A stretch of 64,000 bases of DNA from Planctomycetota bacterium. Its GTDB lineage: Bacteria > Planctomycetota > SZUA-567 > JAFGGJ01. Location: contig JAFGGJ010000022.1 of assembly GCA_016930595.1 (NCBI GenBank), forward strand, positions 1 to 64,000, written 5' to 3'. The translations under genes were made by a program, and so were the position numbers. Under the pieces are notes generated by a model. The model searched no databases. It had not been told where the DNA came from and worked only from the letters and a program-made list of their open reading frames with translations. Positions 1 through 7,637 of this stretch are shown in pieces (position 1 is the stretch's first letter; each line of letters starts with the position of its first letter).

Positions 1-196
1 CGCCAAACCCGCGCCGAATTGCGATCCTGTAGACGTTTTCGGGCCCTTTTCACGCGTGTGTCGTATACGTCTGTGGTAGATTCGGACATCTGGCACGGAA
101 TTTGCTGGCGCGGATCGCGGCAGCGCGACTTTATTTGTGGATACTTTTTGCCGTTTCATCCGTTTAATGTTTTCGGTACCCGGAAGGAGCCACGCA

Positions 197-2362
197 ATGG
201 GCAGTCATACGAAGACGCTCAGGCACGGCCGTGCAGGGGGCGCGTCATGGCTGCCGTCCCCCAGGCTCGTGCAATGGATGGCGACGCTGGACTGTCCGCT
301 GTCATGTCCGCACTGCCTGGCGGGCGAATCGGGGCTGGCGCGGGAAATGCCGCTGCGGCAGGTGTTTGCGTTAATCGACCAGTGCGCGGAACTGGAGGTT
401 GAAGAGTTCCTGGTGACGGGCGGCGAGCCGCTTGTCCGGCCCGACCTGCCGGAAGTGATACGCCGGCTGGGGGTAAGGGGCATCCGCTGGAGCGTCAACA
501 CGGCGGTCATGCCGCCGGGGAGCGTCCGCGATGCCATAAGGGAATATCCGCCGGTCTTCGCGGCGGTGAGCCTGGACGGGCCGGAGGAAGTCCACGACTC
601 GTTCCGCGGCAGGGCGGGGGCGTTCGATGAAGCCCTGGAAGCGATAAGGTACTTCAAGTCGCTGGCGGGTGTGCAAGTGGCGGCGGGGACGACGGTTACG
701 ACGGCGAACTTCGACGCGCTGGAAGAAACGCTGCCGATCGCCGCGGGAAGCGGAGCGGACGAGTGGGGCATCCACCTGCCGGTGAAGGAAGGCAGGGCGG
801 CGGAGCGCCCGGACCTGTTCATCGACCGGAAGCAGATGAAGCGGCTGCTGAAGTTCGTGGCGGAAGGGCGGAAGCGTTTCCCCGTCACGATGGCGGACGA
901 GATGGGGCACTGCGGGGCGTGGGAGCGGCTGGTGCGGAGCGCGCCTTTCTACTGCGGGGCGGGGCGGACGCACTGCGTGGTCCTGCCGGACGGGTCGGTG
1001 GTGCCGTGCACGACCATGGACGTGACGACTTCGGCCGGCAACATCAAAGACCGCCCCCTGGCGGAAATCTGGCGGGACGGTTTCGGCGAGATACGTTCGT
1101 GGGAGCCGGAGGGTAAGTGCGGGACTTGTGAATACGCGCCGGCATGCCGGGGCGGGTGCTGGCTGCAGCGCCGGCACGGGACGGAATGTTTCAGGGACGT
1201 GTGGGCGGCACCTGCGATGCTGAAGGCGGCGGCGGCGGCGGTCATGGCGGGGACGCTCACGCTGTCGGCGGCGGGACAGGAAGCCGGCGTGGAGCCCGGG
1301 CCCGCGGTGCCGACACGGCAGCAGCCTGCGGAAGCGCAGGTCCCTGCCGAGACGCGCCTGGAGATGCAGATATACAAGTGGTACACGCGGGACATGGAGG
1401 AAGAGGCCGCGAGGTTTACGGCGGAGAAGTACCCGAGCCTGGACGGGGAAATGCTTGCGGACCCGGCGGGGCAGTACCTGAAGGCGGTGATCGACGGGAA
1501 GCTGCCGGAAGGCATAGAAGCGCGCTGTGCGGCGGTGCAGAAGGCGCTGGAGACGAGGCTGCCTTCGGTGCCGCTGGCGTCGCTGTTGTGGCGCGGCGTG
1601 GGAGAGGCGTGCATGAACGGGAAGGCGCCCGCCGAGAGGACGGAGGCGGAGCGCAGGGCCGTAATGGAGACGATGGCAAGGCTTTACACCGCGGCGACGG
1701 CGTGGCACGCGCAGCACATGGGAAGACGGCACGAGGGGGTGGCTTCGTTGGGCGGCCCGGTTTCACCCGTTTACGGAATGCACGCGAATGCGATGGTGTG
1801 CAAGGGGCACAGGCCGGTGCCTTCATGGGCGAGGTTTGCGGTGGGTACGGAGGGAGAGCGGATAGTGAGCATGGGGCCGCCCGCGAAGATGTCCGTGAGG
1901 GAATGGACGGCGGCGAACCCTCTTGCGGCGGTATACGCGGTGAACCTTGCGGTGAGCGGCGGAAGCGTGACAAGGGTTTCCCCGGCGGGCAGGAACGCGA
2001 CGGGGAGGACGGTGGAGTTCGGGGTTTTCGACGTGCTGCAGGTGGCGGAAGGGGGAGCTCATATCAGCGTCACGTGGAGAGCGCCGCACAGGGAAAAGGG
2101 CATGACGTGGACGGCGGAGGTGCCGGGTAGCTGCGATATCACGTACCCGGAGCTGATGATGCTGGCGAGGCCGGAGAGGCAGGTACTCCCGTTGTTCAGT
2201 GTGAGGCACGAAGGGCCGTGCATGATACGGTACGCGGCGGAATCGGTGGGGCGTTTCGAGTCGCTGATGGACCCGCCGCCTGCGGACCTGGCGGAGCAGA
2301 TGCAGCTGAAGCGGCAACTGCAGGCCGTGAAGAAATGGGTGGCGGACTTCTGGATGTTCTGA
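197..2362 (+). CDS. Radical SAM/SPASM domain protein with unknown C-terminal domain
   Basis: A 721-residue protein. Residues 33-40 carry the CxxxCxxC triad (C33, C37, C40) that binds the SAM-cleaving 4Fe-4S cluster. A cysteine-rich SPASM region follows at about 250-322 (YCGAGRTHC, VPC, GKCGTC, CRGGC), which in this family binds auxiliary clusters and is typical of peptide-modifying and anaerobic-sulfatase-maturing enzymes. Right after it, about residues 335-362, comes an Ala/Leu-rich hydrophobic stretch, then a Pro/Gln-rich linker and roughly 350 residues I cannot assign. The start at 197 was chosen because GGAAGGAG lies just upstream; an in-frame ATG at 137 lacks such a site. No peptide substrate gene is evident nearby. 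The radical SAM call is firm; the substrate and the role of the C-terminal part are unknown. Confidence 0.85.
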   Translation: MGSHTKTLRHGRAGGASWLPSPRLVQWMATLDCPLSCPHCLAGESGLAREMPLRQVFALIDQCAELEVEEFLVTGGEPLVRPDLPEVIRRLGVRGIRWSVNTAVMPPGSVRDAIREYPPVFAAVSLDGPEEVHDSFRGRAGAFDEALEAIRYFKSLAGVQVAAGTTVTTANFDALEETLPIAAGSGADEWGIHLPVKEGRAAERPDLFIDRKQMKRLLKFVAEGRKRFPVTMADEMGHCGAWERLVRSAPFYCGAGRTHCVVLPDGSVVPCTTMDVTTSAGNIKDRPLAEIWRDGFGEIRSWEPEGKCGTCEYAPACRGGCWLQRRHGTECFRDVWAAPAMLKAAAAAVMAGTLTLSAAGQEAGVEPGPAVPTRQQPAEAQVPAETRLEMQIYKWYTRDMEEEAARFTAEKYPSLDGEMLADPAGQYLKAVIDGKLPEGIEARCAAVQKALETRLPSVPLASLLWRGVGEACMNGKAPAERTEAERRAVMETMARLYTAATAWHAQHMGRRHEGVASLGGPVSPVYGMHANAMVCKGHRPVPSWARFAVGTEGERIVSMGPPAKMSVREWTAANPLAAVYAVNLAVSGGSVTRVSPAGRNATGRTVEFGVFDVLQVAEGGAHISVTWRAPHREKGMTWTAEVPGSCDITYPELMMLARPERQVLPLFSVRHEGPCMIRYAAESVGRFESLMDPPPADLAEQMQLKRQLQAVKKWVADFWMF

Positions 2363-2399
2363 GAAACGGAGGCGGTTCGGCGGATTCGAGCCCGTCCCC
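2363..2399 (+). repeat. Left copy of imperfect direct repeat flanking the CARDB gene
   Basis: The last 20 bases (2380-2399, gcggattcgagcccgtcccc) are identical to 5897-5916, and the preceding 17 bases are similar (both begin gaaacgg). The two copies sit in the same orientation on either side of the CARDB lipoprotein gene. Confidence 0.6.
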
Positions 2400-2507
2400 A
2401 GGGATGAGGTGGATCTGTCGGTCGTGGGCTTCGGCGGGATAGTGGCGATCGGCCGGCGAGCAGGCTGAGGCTGGCCGGATAGCCGCGCGGGCGGCGCACA
2501 GAAGAAA

Positions 2508-2533
2508 TGCCCGGGCGGTTACCCGCCCGGGCA
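2508..2533 (-). terminator. Rho-independent terminator of the CARDB gene
   Basis: A perfect 11-bp GC-rich stem (2508-2518 with 2523-2533) has a 4-nt loop. Read on the minus strand it is followed by TTTCTTCT and lies 30 bp past the stop of the minus-strand CARDB gene. It may also stop plus-strand readthrough. Confidence 0.75.
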
Positions 2534-2562
2534 CTTTGCGTTACGCCCGATACCAGTGCGTG

Positions 2563-5500
2563 TTACGGGACGAACTGGAATGCATCGCTGACCATGAGGT
2601 TATTGCTTTCGTCCATTTCGCTAATTTCACCAAGAGAGTCAACGACAATCTTGACGTAGTAGTTGGTGGAGGCTACGGGAGTGAACGGCAACTGACCGTT
2701 GAATGCAGCGCCAGTCATGCGGCCGGGTTCAAGGAAGCCGAGGGCATCGCAGCCGATGTATTCGTCGTTGACGCCGATCGAAGCGGTATTGTTGGTGGAA
2801 ACCCAGAAGGAAACCACCGACGGGCCGCTTGCGGCACTGAGACTCTGGTTGGAAAGCTCACAATCGGTCCAGATATAGGTATTGGGGCCGTTGAGCCAGT
2901 AGGTGTCGTTGGTCCAGACATCGATAATTGCCAGATCGGCCTTGAAAGGGGCGTCGTCGGCGATGGTAAGCGGGATGAAGCCGAGCGCGCCGCCGCCGAG
3001 GTCAAGCGAGGCGGAATCGTTGTTGTTGTCGTCGGTTTCTGAAATTATGTTGCCGGGGTCAATGACGGCGTAGAGGTAATAGTCGCCTGCAGTGAGGCCT
3101 GAGAGGTCAAGGGCGGCGGGGTCTTCAACTGGATAGTACTTGCCGGGTTCAAGGGCGCCGCAGATATATGTGCCGACCAGTGTGTCACCGGCAGGCACGG
3201 GCGGGAGCGTAGCACCGTCGGTCGAAACGTAGAAGTTAACCGCTACGCCGCCAGGGAGGTCCTGAGTGCCGAAGTTGGCGACAATGAGCATGGGGTGAAC
3301 GATGGTATCGCCGGTCTGGGCGTAGAACGTGGGCGCGGCGCCGGGGCCGTCATCACCCATGTAAGCGACGACAACAAGGTCGGGGCCGCCGGAAGCAGAA
3401 ACCGTAAGCTGGCTGCCTGCGAGCCACCAGTTGTTGGTTTCATCGTCTTCGGGGACGGCGTCGGCTTCATCAATGAGGTAGCCGAGGTAGTAGTCGCCGG
3501 CGGCGGGAGCGGTGATGGAAGCCCAGTAGGGGTCCATCTCGGGGCCCTGGTCGCCGGGGGCGAGGCCGGGGGCGGCGAAGTCATAGGTGCCGACGAGAGT
3601 ATTGTCGCCGGCGGTGGAGAGGTCACTGTCAACAGAGAGGTAGAAGCTGACGGAGAAAGCACCACTTTCGGTGTTGCTGCGTGTGCGGACACTGAAGCCG
3701 AAGCTCATGGCTTCGCCCACTTCCATGGCGGTGATTTGGGGGCCGTCGGAGCCGTCGGCGATGAGGTCGACGATCGCGTCGCTCGCGTCTACGACGAGGA
3801 CCGTATGCGAATAAGGGGTCATGTTGTTGTCTTCATCGGTTTCGGTCACTGCGCCAAGCGTGTCAATGGCGGCGCCGAGGTAGTAGAGTTCGCCGGTGGT
3901 AAGCGTTGAGGGGATGGTGCAGTTTACGCTGAAGTCTGATTCGAGCAGGCTGGTAATCTGTGCGTGTGTGACGTCGACATAGCCGACAAGCGTGTCGCCG
4001 GTGGTGACTTCGGTATCGGACGATAGATAGACGCCGACGCGGATACTTGTGGCCGGGTCATCACCAAGCGACTTGAGGTCGATGTCGACCTTACAGGTCG
4101 TGCCGGCCAGTAGGCTGGTGTACCATTCGCCGGGGCTGTATTCGGCGGATGCGAGGTCGTTAAACCAGATGTTTTCTACGGCGAGGTCGTATTCGCCCGA
4201 GGTTAGGGCGGGAGGGATGACGTCGAAGATCATGAGGTCAGCGGGGGCGTTGACGTTGTTGCCCTCGTTGGTTTCGAATACTTCATCAAGGCTGTCGAAG
4301 ATACAGCCGACGTTGTACCTGCCGGGGCCGGTGCCTGCGGGGATACTGCCGTTCATGGCTGCTGACCCCGCCGCGCCGCCCGGCCAGGAACCGAGGTCAA
4401 CGTAACATATTTCGGTATCGGCGGGCTCGATTGAGGAGTCTTCGGACAAGTAGCCGGAAATACGGAAGGGGCCAACGGCCACACTGTTGAATTCTTCAAC
4501 ATGGCCCCAGATGGTCGGGAGTGTATCGCCGACGCGGGCCGCATGCGGTACGCCGGTGTTCATAACCGGGGCGTGGTAAGGGCCGAGGTCCGGAGGAGTG
4601 CTGACGACAACGACCTGGCCGGCCTGGTTGTTGGCTTCGTTACTTTCGCCAACGTCGTCGCCGGTGTCAACAACGAGGATGAGGTAGCCTGCGCTGGTGT
4701 GGTCGGGGACGGTGAAGTTAAAGGTATGAGTAAACGAGCCGCCTGGTATGGGCCGTGCGTTGGTGTTGACGGTGCCGAGGGTATCGTCGCCGGCGCCGGG
4801 GATGGCGTCGTCGGAGAGGTAAAGTTCACAGGTCCAGACGACAGCCGGTACCTGGAGGGAGCCGATGTTGTTTGCGGCGATATCTACCGAGACGCTGTCG
4901 CCGACGTAGAGGTTAGCCGGTGCGGAGACGATTTCCGGTTCGAGGTCGGCCTGGCCGGAAGCGACAACGGTGAGCTGGTTGGAGGACTGGGCGTCGTTGT
5001 TGAGTTCGTTACTCTCGAGAACAACATCAGTGCCGTCAATGCGGACGAGGACGTAGAAGGTGTCTTCAACGGCGCCGCTGTTAATGAAGTATTGGCCGTC
5101 ATCATCGGTTTCTGCGGCGAGGCTGGCGACCACTTCGGTGCCGCCAAGCGTATCGGCGCCGTCGATGTTGGTGTCAAGGGAGAGCCAGTACTGGACGTTG
5201 AAAGAGACAGCGTCGCCTTTGCCGAGGTTTCTGAGGCGGCGGTTGATAGCGAGGTTCGTGGAAGTGGCGACGGTGGTCACCGCGCAGCTTACGCTGTCTA
5301 CGGTGAGGTCAGGGGTCTTGGTGACGGCGATGGTACCGGCGCAGACGGCGACGTTGTTGGTTTCATCCGTTTCGGCAACGGCGCCGCCCTTGTCGACTTC
5401 GGCAATAATATAGTAGGTGCCGGCACTCAACGAGTCAGGCACAAGCAGGGACGATGGCGGCGAGGACGCTTCGGACGTGCCCGCTGCAAGCGCGGCGACG

Positions 5501-5769
5501 GAGCGGCTGCCAATCTGTTCGTCACCGGCGTCAAGAGCGGCGTCGGATGAGAGGTAGACGAACATGTCGCTGGCGGCGGCGTCTTCATCGCCTGCGTTGG
5601 TGGCGACGGTCATGACCGAGAGGAATTCGCCCACTTCAATGGTAGTGGTGCCAAAGGGGAGAGTGACGGATTCGACCTGGAGGTCGGGGCCGGCTGTGCC
5701 GCCCCCGCCACCACAACCCACAAGACCGGCAACAACAACAGTGACAAGACAGATTCCGAGATTCTTCAT
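2563..5769 (-). CDS. CARDB-repeat lipoprotein (eight repeats)
   Basis: A 1068-residue lipoprotein: a short signal peptide ends in LVGC (lipobox), followed by a glycine run. The rest is eight tandem domains of about 120-140 residues, each opening with a D-L/A-x-V strand and closing with the E-(S/T)-(N/D)-E-x-N-N signature of CARDB (cell adhesion related domain found in bacteria, PF07705), for example ESNELNND, ESNEANN, ETDEDNN and EMDESNN. CARDB modules are immunoglobulin-fold and usually occur in large surface or adhesion proteins; no catalytic domain is present. GGAGGG precedes the ATG. A strong terminator follows, so it is probably monocistronic. The binding partner cannot be told from sequence. 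Confidence 0.88.
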   Translation of the reverse strand: MKNLGICLVTVVVAGLVGCGGGGGTAGPDLQVESVTLPFGTTTIEVGEFLSVMTVATNAGDEDAAASDMFVYLSSDAALDAGDEQIGSRSVAALAAGTSEASSPPSSLLVPDSLSAGTYYIIAEVDKGGAVAETDETNNVAVCAGTIAVTKTPDLTVDSVSCAVTTVATSTNLAINRRLRNLGKGDAVSFNVQYWLSLDTNIDGADTLGGTEVVASLAAETDDDGQYFINSGAVEDTFYVLVRIDGTDVVLESNELNNDAQSSNQLTVVASGQADLEPEIVSAPANLYVGDSVSVDIAANNIGSLQVPAVVWTCELYLSDDAIPGAGDDTLGTVNTNARPIPGGSFTHTFNFTVPDHTSAGYLILVVDTGDDVGESNEANNQAGQVVVVSTPPDLGPYHAPVMNTGVPHAARVGDTLPTIWGHVEEFNSVAVGPFRISGYLSEDSSIEPADTEICYVDLGSWPGGAAGSAAMNGSIPAGTGPGRYNVGCIFDSLDEVFETNEGNNVNAPADLMIFDVIPPALTSGEYDLAVENIWFNDLASAEYSPGEWYTSLLAGTTCKVDIDLKSLGDDPATSIRVGVYLSSDTEVTTGDTLVGYVDVTHAQITSLLESDFSVNCTIPSTLTTGELYYLGAAIDTLGAVTETDEDNNMTPYSHTVLVVDASDAIVDLIADGSDGPQITAMEVGEAMSFGFSVRTRSNTESGAFSVSFYLSVDSDLSTAGDNTLVGTYDFAAPGLAPGDQGPEMDPYWASITAPAAGDYYLGYLIDEADAVPEDDETNNWWLAGSQLTVSASGGPDLVVVAYMGDDGPGAAPTFYAQTGDTIVHPMLIVANFGTQDLPGGVAVNFYVSTDGATLPPVPAGDTLVGTYICGALEPGKYYPVEDPAALDLSGLTAGDYYLYAVIDPGNIISETDDNNNDSASLDLGGGALGFIPLTIADDAPFKADLAIIDVWTNDTYWLNGPNTYIWTDCELSNQSLSAASGPSVVSFWVSTNNTASIGVNDEYIGCDALGFLEPGRMTGAAFNGQLPFTPVASTNYYVKIVVDSLGEISEMDESNNLMVSDAFQFVP

Positions 5770-5793
5770 GGCTACCCTCCAGTCCGGCTTCCG

Positions 5794-5808
5794 TGTGACA
5801 GGGTCACA
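5794..5808. promoter_or_regulatory. Palindrome TGTGA-N5-TCACA, possible operator
   Basis: A perfect inverted repeat 25 bp upstream of the CARDB start codon. It resembles a CRP/FNR-family half-site pair (TGTGA...TCACA), but with 5 rather than 6 bases between the arms. Its position would fit a site in the promoter or 5' leader. Possibly chance. Confidence 0.3.
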
Positions 5809-5878
5809 ACTGCCCGTTCACAAAAGATTATCTTAGCATACAACGTCATCAGCGGTCGCGCCACGGTAAAACCGCAAA

Positions 5879-5916
5879 GAAACGGCGGCGTGCCGGGCGG
5901 ATTCGAGCCCGTCCCC
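5879..5916 (+). repeat. Right copy of imperfect direct repeat flanking the CARDB gene
   Basis: Positions 5897-5916 are identical to 2380-2399, and both copies start with gaaacgg about 17 bp earlier. The 281-bp gap between the CARDB gene and the next gene otherwise shows only the palindrome at 5794-5808. Confidence 0.6.
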
Positions 5917-6050
5917 TTTCCGACGTCGGCCTGCCGGATCGAAGATTTGTTTCTTCCGGGCTAATTGCGCTTGCCCGCGCCGCGCGCGGTTGTAGGTTCA
6001 TGAGCGCGTGAAGGTCCGGGCGGCGGGCCCGGATCCGAGGAGGACGGAAG

Positions 6051-7484
6051 ATGTGCGGCAAGAGCGGGACGGGAAGGGCGGTGACGTGGGCGGCGCCGGA
6101 GGGGGAGGAAGAGTCGCCGGATTACACGGTGGAGGTGAACGGGGAGCCGGTGTTCGTGTACTGCGCGGGCGTGCGGCACGAGATAGTCTATCCGCCGGAC
6201 AGGATAGCGACGCACGAGCACGGCGGCCCGGCGGAGAGGGCGTCGTTCGCGATGTTCGATTTCGAGGGCAGGGTGGAAGTGGTCGTGACGCCGGGGCGGG
6301 CGTTCGGGAGGGCGCTGATATGCCCGGCGAGGCACGGGGTGGAAGCGGAGGTGTCGGGCGGGCGGATAAGGTTCGCGATGGAGAGGCCGATGCACCTGAC
6401 GGTGATGCCGGACGGAGAGGACGAGCGGCCGCTGCACCTGTTTACGGGTCCGCCGGAAACGGACGTGCCGGGAGCGGACGACCCCGGGGTGGTGTATTTC
6501 GGACCGGGGATACACGAGACCGGGGCGGTGAGGCTGGATAGCGGGCAGACGCTGTACCTGGCTGCCGGCGCCGTTGTGAAGGGCAGGATACGGCCCGGGG
6601 AGGAGGGGGTGCGGTCGGAGCGGACGGGGCTGGTGAGCTACGGCGGGGCGGTTGTGACGGCGGAGAACGGGAGGGGCATACGCATCGCCGGGAGGGGCAT
6701 ACTGGACGGGAGCCTGATCCCGCACGCGGGCAAGTCGTCGATAGCGGTAAGCAGGTGCAGGGACGTGCGGATCGAAGGCATAGTCATACGGGATTCGTCG
6801 AACTGGAACATAACGGTGCGCGAGTCGAGCGGAGTAGAGGTGAGCGGGGTGAAGATAATCAGCGGGCGCCTGAACAGCGACGGGGTGAATTCGGTGGGTT
6901 CGCGGGACGTGCACGTCAAGGGGTGCTTCGTGAGGAACCACGACGACAGCATAGCGGTGAAGACGACCAATCCTGGGGCGGAGACGAGCGACGTCGTGGT
7001 GGAGGACTGCACGATATGGAACGACTGGGGCTTCGCCCTGGGAGCGACCTACGAGACGCGGGCGGCGATACACGACGTGACGTTCAGGCGCGTGAGCGTG
7101 ATATTCGTGAGGAACTACGCGATGGGGGTCTACGTGGTGGATTCGGGGACGGTGAGCGGCGTCAGGTTCGAGGACATCGAGGTGGAGAACATCGGCGCGG
7201 CGGAGAGGCGGTTCGGCGTGCGGCCGATGCTGGTGAGGCTGCACGTTTCGAGCGACATGTGGGGGACGGATGACGCCCGCGGCCGCATCCGCGACGTGAC
7301 GGTATCCGGCGTGCGGGTGATGGGGGACGCGTTTCCGGAGTCGAGCATCATGGGTTACGACGGGGAACACCGGGTGGAGCGGGTGAAGATAGAGGACCTG
7401 TGCTGGAACGGGAAACGGCTGAAGACGCTGGAGGAGGCGCGCGTGGGGGCGAACGAGCACACGAGGGGGATATCGATAGGGTGA
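6051..7484 (+). CDS. GH28-like right-handed beta-helix protein (polygalacturonase family)
   Basis: A 477-residue protein with a beta-sandwich-like N-terminal part (to about 150) and a right-handed parallel beta-helix made of short repeating strands. The helix carries the glycoside hydrolase family 28 active-site pattern: NSDG at 275-278 (usual NTDG) and DDSIAVKT starting at D298/D299 (usual DDCIAIK). Family enzymes hydrolyse galacturonan or related alpha-linked uronic or rhamnose polymers. There is no signal peptide, so the enzyme would act in the cytoplasm on imported oligosaccharides, or be exported by another route. GAGGAGG precedes the ATG. Later GH28 motifs (GHG, RIK) are not clearly conserved, so the exact substrate is open. 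Confidence 0.8.
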   Translation: MCGKSGTGRAVTWAAPEGEEESPDYTVEVNGEPVFVYCAGVRHEIVYPPDRIATHEHGGPAERASFAMFDFEGRVEVVVTPGRAFGRALICPARHGVEAEVSGGRIRFAMERPMHLTVMPDGEDERPLHLFTGPPETDVPGADDPGVVYFGPGIHETGAVRLDSGQTLYLAAGAVVKGRIRPGEEGVRSERTGLVSYGGAVVTAENGRGIRIAGRGILDGSLIPHAGKSSIAVSRCRDVRIEGIVIRDSSNWNITVRESSGVEVSGVKIISGRLNSDGVNSVGSRDVHVKGCFVRNHDDSIAVKTTNPGAETSDVVVEDCTIWNDWGFALGATYETRAAIHDVTFRRVSVIFVRNYAMGVYVVDSGTVSGVRFEDIEVENIGAAERRFGVRPMLVRLHVSSDMWGTDDARGRIRDVTVSGVRVMGDAFPESSIMGYDGEHRVERVKIEDLCWNGKRLKTLEEARVGANEHTRGISIG

Positions 7485-7510
7485 GGGGTGAAAAAAAGCG
7501 CGTTCGGAGT

Positions 7511-7539
7511 TTGGCATCCGGCCGAGGGCGGTGTATACT
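7511..7539 (+). promoter_or_regulatory. Sigma-70-type promoter for the Ig-like lipoprotein
   Basis: TTGGCA (7511-7516), a 17-bp spacer, then TATACT (7534-7539). Transcription would start near 7546 and give a leader of about 90 nt before the ATG at 7638. Confidence 0.6.
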
Positions 7540-7637
7540 TGCGTCAATACCAGCTGAACCCGGCGGTGTGCCGGGCGATGCGAGGGCAGACAACCGTGAA
7601 CAAGGCGACGGTGAATTCCAGAGGAGAGGAAAAGAGC

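Noticed and set aside
371-1732. 453-codon open frame on the minus strand across the radical SAM gene
   Set aside because: Arg/Pro/His-rich, no family resemblance, and antisense to a clear gene; typical of high-GC shadow frames.
2380-2399. tRNA fragment or attachment site (T-arm-like GATTCGAGCCC)
   Set aside because: No acceptor stem, anticodon arm or CCA end nearby, and no integrase gene in the window.
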